Below are positions 27,140 through 36,507 of a stretch of 57,836 nt of DNA, one piece after another; position 1 is the stretch's first letter, and each line of letters starts with the position of its first letter. A program made the translations under genes and the position numbers. Below the pieces are notes generated by a model. The model had not been told where the DNA came from, searched no databases, and worked only from the letters and a program-made list of their open reading frames with translations. Source of the stretch: JAGFIY01 sp964499285. Its GTDB lineage: Bacteria > Bacteroidota > Ignavibacteria > Ignavibacteriales > Melioribacteraceae. Where the stretch lies: assembly GCA_964499285.1 (NCBI GenBank), contig CAZCLA010000018.1, positions 1 through 57,836 on the forward strand, read 5' to 3'.

Positions 27140-28276
27140 ATGAAAAAACTCATTACGTTTTTTGCCGCTTTGTTGTTATTCAGTACATTTTCTACTGTAT
27201 CGGCTCAATTAGCAAAAGATAGCTGGTCGGTAGGATTTGGTTTTGCATATCCAAGATATTTCAGCAGCGATCTTCGTCCTGTGGAAGATAATTATGGTGG
27301 ATTTCTTTCATTACAAAGAAATTTTACCGAAAGTGTTTCAATGCGATTAAAAGGTTACTACCTCAGCCTGAATGGACGTGTTCCAGGTGGTTGGTTCTTA
27401 TATGATAATGGAACAGTGGTCCCAAGTGGAGCAGAAGATATCACTACAACAATTTTGATGGGAGATGTTGATTTTATCTATCACTTTGTTCCTTGCGAAT
27501 CTGTTAGCCCATATCTTTTTGTTGGTGGAGGTATTGCTCACGTTGATCCTGATTGGGATGGAATCAAAAACAACTATGCAAAAGCTGCAACAGATTTCAA
27601 GTGGAATGCCGGCTTGGGTGTTAACTGGTCATTAGGTGCAGATTGGAAACTCTCGACAGAATTGACTTGGCACAACACTTCCTCAAAGGTTGAAGGAATC
27701 TTAAATAACAATCGCCAAGGCGTTTTTGGATCAAACACAACTACTTTCTTAACGATAGATGTTGGTGCTCAGTACTATTTTGGGCAAGGAGAACCATCAA
27801 AACTTTGCCAATTGTATGATGGTATAAGTGTTGATATGGAAGGTACTGATTACGAAAGAATCGAAAATATAGTGAAGAAATATATTCCGAGAGAAGTTGT
27901 TAAAGAAGTTGTTGTTGAAGTTCCGAAAGAAGTAAAACAAAATTGGGTTCTTGTCGGTGTTAAATTCGACTTTAACAAATACAGCTTGAAGACTGAATCA
28001 TATCCGATCCTCTGGCATGCAACTCAAGTTCTTCTTTCAAATCCTGATCTGAAAGTTGAAATTCAAGGGCATACAGATGCAGTTGGTTCAGAAAGTTATA
28101 ATATGACTCTCGGTGAAAAGAGAGCTCAAACAGTTAAAGATTATTTAGTTGCAAGAGGAATTAGTGCTGATAGATTATCGATAAAATCATTCGGTGAAAG
28201 TGCTCCGATTGCTTCAAATGATACTGCAGAAGGTAGAGCTCTTAACCGCAGAATCGAATTTAAGGTACTTGATTAG
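27140..28276 (+). CDS. OmpA-family outer-membrane protein
   Basis: 378-aa protein linking outer membrane and peptidoglycan. A signal peptide (about 1-22) is followed by an eight-strand-type beta barrel (about 25-220), a linker rich in VVKEVVVEVPKE, and a C-terminal OmpA-like domain (about 265-378). That domain carries the peptidoglycan-binding motif IQGHTDAVGSESYN and the conserved arginines of NRRIEF. It is a single-gene unit ending in a strong terminator, consistent with an abundant structural protein. Confidence 0.93.
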   Translation: MKKLITFFAALLLFSTFSTVSAQLAKDSWSVGFGFAYPRYFSSDLRPVEDNYGGFLSLQRNFTESVSMRLKGYYLSLNGRVPGGWFLYDNGTVVPSGAEDITTTILMGDVDFIYHFVPCESVSPYLFVGGGIAHVDPDWDGIKNNYAKAATDFKWNAGLGVNWSLGADWKLSTELTWHNTSSKVEGILNNNRQGVFGSNTTTFLTIDVGAQYYFGQGEPSKLCQLYDGISVDMEGTDYERIENIVKKYIPREVVKEVVVEVPKEVKQNWVLVGVKFDFNKYSLKTESYPILWHATQVLLSNPDLKVEIQGHTDAVGSESYNMTLGEKRAQTVKDYLVARGISADRLSIKSFGESAPIASNDTAEGRALNRRIEFKVLD

Positions 28277-28298
28277 AATTACTTAATTCTTTTTTTGA

Positions 28299-28328
28299 GG
28301 GGTTCATTTAAATGAACCCCTTTTTTTT
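28299..28328 (+). terminator. Strong intrinsic terminator after the OmpA gene
   Basis: A perfect 11-bp palindrome, GGGGTTCATTT (28299-28309) with AAATGAACCCC (28310-28320), is followed by eight T. The fold would open a few central A-T pairs to form the loop. Confidence 0.93.
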
Positions 28329-28350
28329 ATCTATTTATCAGGATTGATAT

Positions 28351-28944
28351 TTGGGAAGAATTCAAAAAATATTATTTCTATTTTTTTTCTTTTTCATTTC
28401 TTTTTTTTCGTCACCGGATCTATTTTCTCAAACTGAACCTTTCTCAAAAATTACTATTGCTCTTTCGGCAGCCCGTCAAGGAAACTCAACTCTTTTAAAT
28501 GAATTTTGGGACAACAATTTTGCACTGGAAGGTAGTATTGAATCACCATTTTATTTTGGAGATGTTAAAACAGGATTAGTCTTTTTGCCGTTTGAAGGTA
28601 ATTCTGTTAAATACCCCAATTTTAAAATTTTTTATTTTTATCTCGGTTGGAACGGAGTTTTACATTTTTACAAAAATTTTAGTGCTTCATTTGGTGTCTC
28701 GGCTGGATCTTCGCTGATGTATTTTCACGAGGACGAGATCGCTGCATTTGAAAGAACTGAAAGTGAGTTAACTTTTTCAACCGGGGCCAAAATAAAATAT
28801 CAAATTGCCGGAAAGATTGGAATCTTTTCGAAAATCGATCTAATTAAAATTTTTACTAAAAACAACATTGATTTGATGCTTGTTTCGGCTGGAATTGACT
28901 TCGCAATCGATACTCCAAATTGGCTGGAGAATTTCCTAAAATGA
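28351..28944 (+). CDS. Exported beta-barrel-like protein of unknown function
   Basis: 197-aa protein with a very hydrophobic signal peptide (about 5-27, ending DLFSQ), then Gly/Tyr/Phe-rich alternating strands like a small outer-membrane barrel. The start is TTG at 28351, supported by the signal peptide. Its stop overlaps the next gene's ATG in ATGA, so it is coupled to the TonB-receptor-like gene. No family is recognised. Confidence 0.6.
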   Translation: MGRIQKILFLFFFFFISFFSSPDLFSQTEPFSKITIALSAARQGNSTLLNEFWDNNFALEGSIESPFYFGDVKTGLVFLPFEGNSVKYPNFKIFYFYLGWNGVLHFYKNFSASFGVSAGSSLMYFHEDEIAAFERTESELTFSTGAKIKYQIAGKIGIFSKIDLIKIFTKNNIDLMLVSAGIDFAIDTPNWLENFLK

Positions 28945-30814
28945 TCTCCAGATTACTTACAATTATTCTCCTCTTTTTCTCTATCTCTATTTTTGCACAA
29001 AACAATTTTTTATACGAGCAAGTGTTGACTGAAAAAGAGATTAAAGCTAAGGGAATTTTTTCGTCAGCAGATCTTCTGAATTTTTTAGATGGATGGCTTT
29101 CCGAAACAGCCGACGGAACCAATTTTTATTTAACGAATCGGTTTAATTTCTCATCACCAGAAAAAATAAAAATTTATTTGAATGATCAATTGATCGAACT
29201 TAATGCACTCGATCATTTCTCACTTAATTTGTTGCCTATATCTATGGATCAAGTTGATTCAATAGTTTATTCTTCCATACCTACAACTTTCAGAGGGGAA
29301 CATTCTAACGCCGGAATTATCAGAATTTATACAAAAAAGGTAGCCGAAGGATTTACAATTAGAGGTGTTCATTCTGCCGTAAACGAAACAGGTGATCCGG
29401 GACCTTATAAATTTACAACATATGAATCTGATAATGTTGATAAATTAAATTTTGATCTTAGCGGCGGTATTGATGCCGGCGGTAAAAATTGGTATTTGAG
29501 CGCCAACTACAAATCAAATGAAAATTTTGTTACGGACCCAAAACTTGAAAGAAGAGTCGGACGATTATCGATTGGTGATAAGAAATCCAGGTTAAGTTCC
29601 TCTTCGCTTATGCTTGGATTTGACTATGAGTTGGGAAAAAGCAAATTTTATTTCGGATCAAGCGAGTATGCGGATTTCTATTTTTTCGATCCGTATCACA
29701 ATGAAATACCATCTATGCGAAAGTATCTTCAATCCGGAATTACGGGTTCGTTAGGCATTTCTACACAAATTTCTATCGAGTATGATTTTTCGTTCACCAA
29801 AAACGAATTAGGTTTCCGGGAAAATTGGAACAATCTAAATTTCGATTGGAAACATGAGAAATATTATGCTAAAGTAAACGGTATTCTAAAACATGATCTA
29901 TTTGAATTGACTGCAGGACTTATATATGAGCAAAATGTTCCTTCTACAAGTGAAATTTTAGATATAAATCAAATTGTGTTTGGAAAATTCTTTGCATCAT
30001 TATTTTTTAAAACAACGCCAAAATTATTTCAAAATATAGATCTGCAGCTGACAAAGTACAAGAATGATTCAGCAATAAAAGCTGGATTGCAGAATCTTTA
30101 TAAAATTGATAACTGGAACTCGATTGGCTTGAATTTCAGTTATGCGGAAAAATTTTATCAAGAATCGCTAAATTACTGGTCCTGGGCTAACGAAGGTTAC
30201 TCAAGCAATGTAACAAATCTATTTACTCAACCTGATTATGACTTTGGAAAATCTTCGGTATTAGATTTTATTTTTTATTATGACTGGAACTTTAAGCAGC
30301 AGATAAATCTGAGACTTTCTGCATTCTATTCTGAGTTACAGAATCAATTTATCGAATTAGAATCAGTGCGTTTTATAACAGAACAATTTAAACTTTCAAA
30401 GATAACTGATTTTAGAAGAAACGAATTTTTACACACAGCCGGTGTAAATTCTGAAATTAAATTGAATCTTTCAAGGCTGTTTTCTACAAAGATGTATTAT
30501 CAATTTCAAACCGATGTAAGCGGATCGAATGTCCTATCTGAAAATTGGCTTCGTCTGCCTGATCATACTGCGTCTCTTGAATTAATATTTAATGTTGATG
30601 AAAACTTTACGGCTTGGACAAGATTTAAGTATTTTTCTTCGACAACTTGGCTTGAATATCGTTATGTGGAACAGCAGTCAAATTCCTTGTATAATTACAA
30701 ACTGAAGGAAAAATATCTGCTTGAACTTTCACTTAGTAAATGGTTTTGGGAAAAGAAAGTTTGGGCAAATGTTGTGTTTAGAAATTTGTTAAATCAAGAA
30801 GAAAACTATCATCC
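28941..30814 (+). CDS. TonB-dependent receptor-like outer-membrane protein (3' end lost in gap)
   Basis: At least 624 residues. The ATG at 28941 gives a signal peptide (MISRLLTIILLFFSISIFAQ), followed by a plug-like domain (about 25-130, with DSIVYSSIPTTFRGEHSNAGII) and many barrel-like strands. It lacks the carboxypeptidase-regulatory domain of the other receptor in this window. A TTG at 28920 would extend it without a proper signal peptide and is rejected. The gene runs into the 100-N gap, so its C-terminus is unknown. Confidence 0.75.
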
Positions 30815-30914
30815 NNNNNNNNNNNNNNNNNNNNNNNNNNNNNNNNNNNNNNNNNNNNNNNNNNNNNNNNNNNNNNNNNNNNNNNNNNNNNNNNNNNNNN
30901 NNNNNNNNNNNNNN
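30815..30914. other. Assembly gap (100 Ns)
   Basis: Exactly 100 Ns, the conventional size for a scaffold gap of unknown length. The reading frame stays open across it only by chance; sequence on the two sides should not be treated as one protein. Confidence 0.98.
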
Positions 30915-31055
30915 AGTAATTCAATCTTCAGTTCGGAGGTTTTTTATTTTGTTACTGCTGCAGTGCTTGCAGGGGTAGGCTATTTAATTTGGAAAGATAA
31001 TGCTACCTCGGAAGAAGCTTCTTCAAAAACTTTCGGATTACCTCCAAAACCATAA
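30915..31055 (+). CDS. C-terminal fragment of an unidentified membrane protein
   Basis: 47 codons after the gap encode a membrane helix (FYFVTAAVLAGVGYLIW) and a short tail ending in GLPPKP. A late helix with a Pro-rich end is unlike a TonB barrel, whose last strand ends in an aromatic residue, so this is probably the end of a different gene whose body lies in the gap. It is 12 bp before the next ATG, in the same direction. Confidence 0.55.
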   Translation, partial: SNSIFSSEVFYFVTAAVLAGVGYLIWKDNATSEEASSKTFGLPPKP

Positions 31056-31067
31056 GAGAGAAGTGTT

Positions 31068-34000
31068 ATGAAAAATTTTTTTTTAACAATAATATTAATT
31101 TTACTTATAATTGATTTACATGCTCAAAACGGACCTGATTTGATCCGTCCGGAAAATAATCTAAACTATGTCCAGACCGATAATCTTGAATTCATGTGGC
31201 ACAGTATTCCCCAAGAGATTTTTTACAGAATTCAAATTTCACGAAATATTACTTTTGATCCAGGTTATATTGTGCACGAATCCGATAGATTGGATACAAG
31301 TGTTGTAATAAGCAACCTTCCAAATAATTTAACCTTGTTTTGGAGAGTGCTTTCGGCAAAAAACAGTTCTTGGTCGGAAATTCGAAATTTTACAACTGTT
31401 GACTTTCCATCAACTCCGATTTTAATTTCTCCTAAAGACGGTGCAAATAATCTTGATACTGTTGTGACTATGGTTTGGGATAAGAATCCTAATAACTCAG
31501 AATATAGACTTGAAGTAGCAAGAAATTCTTCTTTTACAGAATTAATTCTTGCAGAAGCATTGCAGGACACATCATATGTAGTTGATGAGCTTGACTATAA
31601 CACGTTTTACTATTGGCGAGTTCGGGCTTTAAACGTCGACAATATGATAAGCGGATGGTCGGTGGCAAATAGATTTAAGACTGGCTTAATTGCTCCGATA
31701 ATTGTTTTCCCTGAAGCAGGACAGAGAAATGTTCCCCTTGAATTAAGAATTGATTGGGAATCAGTTCCCGGTGGAACTGCATACGATTTTCAATTTAGCG
31801 TCGATAATGAGTTTCAAAATTTACTGATCGATCAAAGGACATCAAATACTTACTACGACATTGCCGATTTGGATTACTTCAAAGAATATTTTTGGCGCGT
31901 AAGAGTTAGAAATGTTGCGGGAGAACTAAGCCCTTGGAACGAAGCTAATTTTTTTACAACTCCGGGCTTTATCTTCGATCCTATCTTTTTAGCAGATTCA
32001 ATAAATCAGTCGGATCGTCCAACTGATTCACTAAAGATGTTCTACGTATCGAACGAGGGCGAACAACAACTTGGTATAGATGAAATTTTTGTAACTCCTG
32101 ATTCTATTTTCAGCGTTAATAAAAACTCATTATTCTTAGCACCGGGACAAAAAGATTCACTTCTTATTAAGATCGATACTACTCAAGTAGATTCAATTAA
32201 TGTGAGAGGATCTTTAGTGCTCATCAGAAATTCGGAATCGGAAAATGACACAAGTGAAGTTAAAATATCAGTTCTGCTGCAGAGAGCAATAGCCTCCTTT
32301 AGTGTTGATTCAGTCTTGTTTGATACCACACAATCTGCAACAAAATCTATCTCTTCATTTTTCCTTAAAAATGTTGAAGGCAATACAAGACTTAAGATCA
32401 ATAAATATCTGATAACGGGCGAGGATACTTCTGCATTTAAAGTTATAAGATCTCCTGAGAGTATCAATCCGGGAGATTCAACTTTGGTTCAAGTAGAATT
32501 TTCCCCGATAAAACTCGGACAACACAACGCTCAGTTGAACATTGAAACAAATTCTTATCCAATAAAAAATTATTCTTTTGTAATTGAAGGGATTGGAAGA
32601 GGAGGTGAAATAGCTTCAGAAACAATTCAGCAGCTTGAAACTCTATCTTCAATTTCATTTGAATCACTCAATAACAACAATAAAACTTTTGAAGTGAAGA
32701 ATACGGGAAGTAAGGATTTAACTTTCTCACTTGGATTTGATGAATATTTTTTCAATATAATTACAGATGAACCGAATTCGTATAAACTAGAACCCGGGCA
32801 AGCAAAAGAATTTTTCGTTCAATTTCTTACTCCAACTTTTCACGAAGAGGTTGAGGACTCATTGATCATTTGGCACAATGGATTTGGGAAATCACCAATT
32901 AAATTTTCTGTGAAAGGAAAGTTTGACAGCCTGCAGTCGACATCTGTTTTAAGAAATGGTATAAGGATAAATAGTTCATCTTTCAATAACGAAGCGTTAA
33001 TTGTAGGAGAAGCAACAACTCTTCAATCTTTTATTGATCCTTCTCTTTTGGAATCGTATGAAAACCTAGAAGTTAGGTTCAACTATTATCTTGGTGGACC
33101 CGGTGGAGTTAGAAGAGCAGTAAACACAGGTGATGGAAGATATTTGATACCATTCGATAAAGTTAATGAACGGGGAATACTTCTTTATGCAGATTTAATT
33201 TCATTAAGCAATAACGGAACAATTTTAGACTCAATAAATATTTTTAATGAAATCGATGTTCAAGTTGTACTTGATAATTATTCAACTGTTTCTATAAATG
33301 TTCCAAAATCTTCTCCGGCTGAATCGGGAGACCTGGCGAATACAAAATGGGTCTTCTTTGGTTATCCGTTTAATGATGTTTTAACTGATTCAGTTTTTGC
33401 TGAATTCGGCGGACGTGAAATGATGCTTGATGGCGAATGGATTGTTTACGGATTTAATTCAACTGCTGATGAATTTTTTCAATATCAAGAATATTATTTC
33501 GAGCCCGGGAAGGCATATTTTGCAGCTCAAGCTTTAACGGAATCATTTAATCTCTCATATACATATGAAAATTCGGTACTTACCCGAAAGTTGAGCGAAA
33601 ATGTCATGTCACTGGAAGGTTCCGGATGGAAAGCTATCACTAGTCCCTACACCTTCGATGTCGAAGTTGATTCTAGTGTAATTCTATATAAGTATGAAAC
33701 CGGTACAGGTTCGTTTAGGCTGACAAGTGTTATGAGACCCGGTGTGGGTTATTTTGTGCCAGATGGAATTCAACAAATAACTTTCACAAATCATGGTATA
33801 TACTACCCTGATTTATTTCCAAAACAGTTATCAAATTTGTCTTTGTTGTCTGATCTAACAGTTAAAGGGATTGACGAGGAAGAACAGCTTTATATTGGTT
33901 TTAGAGATAACAATTTTGAAAAGAGAGGAAGTGAAATACGCAAAATTCCATCTGTCCCAAAAGTATTTGACGGTCTTTCAATTTACTTATTCGGCGATGA

Positions 34001-34547
34001 AAAAAAATATTCCGCAGTTATCGAATTATTAGACGAAGGTCATATCTTTGATTTAATTGTTGAAAACAATTTAGAAGATGATATAATTAAATTCTCGGAA
34101 AATTTGATCGGTGATTTGCCCAACGGTTATTCGACGCTGATCTATGATTTACACACGAATCAAATAGTTGATGAAAATCAACATATCGAAATTATTAATA
34201 ACAAGTCATATAGGTTTAAGTATATTGTTGGTCCAAACGAATTTATCGAAAAATCGATTGAAGAGATTAAAGCGAATGTGCCGGAGGAATTCAGACTGTA
34301 TCACAATTATCCTAATCCTTTTAATCCAATCACCACAATCAAATTTTCTATTCCATATAATTCAAATGTATCGCTGAAAATATATGATCTGCTGGGCAGA
34401 GAGGTTGAATCGTTGCTTTCTGAATATAAAAATGCCGGTACTTATGAGATAACTTTTAACGCATTGAATCTTGCAAGTGGAATCTACTTTTATAGAATAA
34501 CGACCGATAAAAATAGTGATACAAAGAAATTAATTCTGCTCAAATAA
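31068..34547 (+). CDS. Large secreted fibronectin-III/ASH-domain protein with T9SS sorting domain
   Basis: 1159-aa surface or secreted protein. In order: a signal peptide (1-19), three fibronectin-III-like domains (about 20-300, each with a YxWRVR-type strand), two or three ASH/choice-of-anchor-like domains (about 305-650) with motifs such as INPGDSTLVQVEFSP, a long less defined region, and a C-terminal sorting domain of about 75 residues with NYPNPFNPITTIKF and ASGIYFYRI, the type A signal for type IX secretion. No catalytic motif is seen; adhesion or a structural role is inferred. Confidence 0.88.
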   Translation: MKNFFLTIILILLIIDLHAQNGPDLIRPENNLNYVQTDNLEFMWHSIPQEIFYRIQISRNITFDPGYIVHESDRLDTSVVISNLPNNLTLFWRVLSAKNSSWSEIRNFTTVDFPSTPILISPKDGANNLDTVVTMVWDKNPNNSEYRLEVARNSSFTELILAEALQDTSYVVDELDYNTFYYWRVRALNVDNMISGWSVANRFKTGLIAPIIVFPEAGQRNVPLELRIDWESVPGGTAYDFQFSVDNEFQNLLIDQRTSNTYYDIADLDYFKEYFWRVRVRNVAGELSPWNEANFFTTPGFIFDPIFLADSINQSDRPTDSLKMFYVSNEGEQQLGIDEIFVTPDSIFSVNKNSLFLAPGQKDSLLIKIDTTQVDSINVRGSLVLIRNSESENDTSEVKISVLLQRAIASFSVDSVLFDTTQSATKSISSFFLKNVEGNTRLKINKYLITGEDTSAFKVIRSPESINPGDSTLVQVEFSPIKLGQHNAQLNIETNSYPIKNYSFVIEGIGRGGEIASETIQQLETLSSISFESLNNNNKTFEVKNTGSKDLTFSLGFDEYFFNIITDEPNSYKLEPGQAKEFFVQFLTPTFHEEVEDSLIIWHNGFGKSPIKFSVKGKFDSLQSTSVLRNGIRINSSSFNNEALIVGEATTLQSFIDPSLLESYENLEVRFNYYLGGPGGVRRAVNTGDGRYLIPFDKVNERGILLYADLISLSNNGTILDSINIFNEIDVQVVLDNYSTVSINVPKSSPAESGDLANTKWVFFGYPFNDVLTDSVFAEFGGREMMLDGEWIVYGFNSTADEFFQYQEYYFEPGKAYFAAQALTESFNLSYTYENSVLTRKLSENVMSLEGSGWKAITSPYTFDVEVDSSVILYKYETGTGSFRLTSVMRPGVGYFVPDGIQQITFTNHGIYYPDLFPKQLSNLSLLSDLTVKGIDEEEQLYIGFRDNNFEKRGSEIRKIPSVPKVFDGLSIYLFGDEKKYSAVIELLDEGHIFDLIVENNLEDDIIKFSENLIGDLPNGYSTLIYDLHTNQIVDENQHIEIINNKSYRFKYIVGPNEFIEKSIEEIKANVPEEFRLYHNYPNPFNPITTIKFSIPYNSNVSLKIYDLLGREVESLLSEYKNAGTYEITFNALNLASGIYFYRITTDKNSDTKKLILLK

Positions 34548-34561
34548 TCTATCGGCTGTTA

Positions 34562-36364
34562 ATGAGGAAGAGTAAAATATATTTAATTTTAATTGTTGCA
34601 GTAATTACAGCCTTTGTGATTTATTTATTATTTAGAAATGCTGATAACGAAAACATCGATACTTTTTCACCTGATACAACCTCTACTGAGATAACTCCAG
34701 TTGACACAGATACTTTAGAAAACAAAGTTGATTCTACTAAAACAGAAGTAAAATTAGTTCAACCGATCTTTTCGAGCGAAAATAAATTCGGACTTTTGGA
34801 AGGATATGATGTATTAACCGTGTTTCTTCCAGACTTAATTGAAAATATGGATGCAATTGGTGATGTAAGATTTTTCGCACGGCAAAACAAACTACCGATT
34901 CACTTGTCTTCAAACAACAATCTAAAAATTTTTCCGATAGATGATGATTGGTTCGGAGCGGACACGATTTCGTTCGGAGTGATTAATCAAAATCAAGAAT
35001 ATTATATTCATAAGTTATTTTTAGATATTGCTCCCTTAAATGATCCGCCGGAATTTCATAATCTCCCGCATAATTTAGAATTTGATGAGGACAAATCTTT
35101 AGAAGATTTTCGATTGATCGATTATGTGCTTGATAAAGATAATGATATAAGTGAATTGACTTTCAATTTCGAAGAATCAACCGAATTCTTTATAACCCAA
35201 ATTCGCAATGGAATTTTTAGTATCTCCGTAAAAAATGAAAATTGGTACGGTACTGATTCTATTCAATTTTCTGTATCAGATGATTCAGTAAACTTCGTTT
35301 CAAAAAAAATTGAAATCAAAGTTAATCCGGTTAACGATCCGCCGATTGTGTATCCGATTTCTTCACAGACAATTTTTGCAAATCAAAATTTCTCCGCGGT
35401 TCATCTTGATGATTTTGTTAAAGATCCGGATAATGATGAAATCAAATGGTTAATTACCGGCAGCAAATTTATTACATCGGAAATCACTGAAGAAAATATT
35501 GCACTATTTGAATACCCGGGAGATTGGTACGGAAGCGATACAATAATTTTTATTGCTGAGGATGAAGGCGGATTAAAATCGACGACGAGTTCAGTTTATA
35601 CTGTCAGGGAATTGGAGTTCTGGGATAAACAGCCGCAGAAGGATATTAAAACTCTTGCTTCTATGGCAGTTGAGGATGCAGTTTCTTTAGTTATTACCCC
35701 TTACCGATGGGATACAGAAGACTGGCTTATTTTTGCAGGTGTGTTGGGAGGAACTGCTGCTCTGTTTTCTTTGGATAAAGAAATTAGAAAAATCGGAATT
35801 CGTAATTCTCATCTAAAAGATTCTCCGTTAATGGAAGCCGGAGAGTTTTATGGAAGAGGATCTACGGCATATTTGCTCTCAGGAGCTGTTGCTGGTGCTG
35901 GTTTGATCGCACAGAATAAAAAAGTACTTCTGATCGGTCTTGAACTTTTTGAATCATATTGGGTTGCTAACACAATGACAACAACTCTTAAAGGTTTATT
36001 TGGAAGATCAAGACCTTATGCCAGCGAGGATAATTTTGATTTTCACTGGACTGATTATGAAGGAAGTGGACAACTTGCTTTGCCTTCTGGGCATGCCACT
36101 GTTGCCTTCTCTATGTCGTCGGTATTAGCTGCTCACGTTGATGAATGGTATTGGAAAGCCGCCTTCTTTGCTCCGGCCGTGCTGACGGTATCGCAAAGAA
36201 TCATCTCGAATTCACATTGGATTTCAGATACTTTCTTTGGTGCTGCTATTGGATATTTTATCGGGACGTATTTTGTGAATCGGCATAAAGGGACTTTAGA
36301 TGAATCTTGGGTATTCGGATTGGATCCTATGGGAAGATTAAATATTGTTTATAATTTGAACTAA
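34562..36364 (+). CDS. PAP2-family phosphatase with N-terminal cadherin-like repeats
   Basis: 600-aa protein. A membrane anchor (about 6-24) and a low-complexity Thr/Asp linker precede three cadherin-like repeats (about 60-350) marked by W-Y/F-G-x-D-x-I and NDPP. A C-terminal PAP2 lipid/undecaprenyl-phosphate phosphatase domain (about 385-590) has the full active site: K477-X6-R484-P, PSGH (508-511) and R546-X5-H552-X3-D556. The fusion is unusual; PAP2 enzymes are normally free-standing. It follows the T9SS cargo gene by 14 bp and is probably co-transcribed. Confidence 0.85.
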   Translation: MRKSKIYLILIVAVITAFVIYLLFRNADNENIDTFSPDTTSTEITPVDTDTLENKVDSTKTEVKLVQPIFSSENKFGLLEGYDVLTVFLPDLIENMDAIGDVRFFARQNKLPIHLSSNNNLKIFPIDDDWFGADTISFGVINQNQEYYIHKLFLDIAPLNDPPEFHNLPHNLEFDEDKSLEDFRLIDYVLDKDNDISELTFNFEESTEFFITQIRNGIFSISVKNENWYGTDSIQFSVSDDSVNFVSKKIEIKVNPVNDPPIVYPISSQTIFANQNFSAVHLDDFVKDPDNDEIKWLITGSKFITSEITEENIALFEYPGDWYGSDTIIFIAEDEGGLKSTTSSVYTVRELEFWDKQPQKDIKTLASMAVEDAVSLVITPYRWDTEDWLIFAGVLGGTAALFSLDKEIRKIGIRNSHLKDSPLMEAGEFYGRGSTAYLLSGAVAGAGLIAQNKKVLLIGLELFESYWVANTMTTTLKGLFGRSRPYASEDNFDFHWTDYEGSGQLALPSGHATVAFSMSSVLAAHVDEWYWKAAFFAPAVLTVSQRIISNSHWISDTFFGAAIGYFIGTYFVNRHKGTLDESWVFGLDPMGRLNIVYNLN

Positions 36365-36390
36365 ACTTTACAAAGAGGAAAAAATAATCT

Positions 36391-36414
36391 AAGTTTACCG
36401 GAAAAATAAACCTT
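36391..36414 (+). promoter_or_regulatory. Alternative leader hairpin overlapping the PyrR-loop lower stem
   Basis: AAGTTTA (36391-36397) can pair with TAAACCTT (36407-36414), with one bulged C, around a 9-nt loop. It uses CCTT (36411-36414), which the downstream PyrR-like loop needs for its lower stem, so the two structures exclude each other. The stem is AT-rich and the prediction is weak. Confidence 0.3.
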
Positions 36415-36441
36415 TAAATTTATCCGGAGAGATAAGAAAGG
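36411..36441 (+). promoter_or_regulatory. Candidate PyrR-binding loop in the pyr leader
   Basis: Five pairs (36411-36415 with 36437-36441), an AAA bulge on the 5' side (36416-36418), six pairs (36419-36424 with 36431-36436) and the hexaloop CGGAGA (36425-36430). The hexaloop fits CNGNGA, and the upper-stem/purine-bulge/lower-stem layout is that described for PyrR binding loops of Gram-positive pyr operons. It lies 66 nt before the pyrR ATG. Confidence 0.65.
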
Positions 36442-36472
36442 AATGAAAAATAAGACAACAACAATAGGAGAA

Positions 36473-36503
36473 CCTCAGCGGCGTAAGCCAATGAGGATTT
36501 TTT
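36473..36503 (+). promoter_or_regulatory. Attenuator or SD-sequestering hairpin before pyrR
   Basis: CCTCA (36473-36477) pairs with TGAGG (36492-36496); an inner GGC/GCC stem closes a GTAA tetraloop. Six T follow (36498-36503), as in an intrinsic terminator. The 3' arm contains GAGGA, the only Shine-Dalgarno candidate for the ATG at 36508, so the same hairpin could also block translation. Confidence 0.65.
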
Positions 36504-36507
36504 GTAT

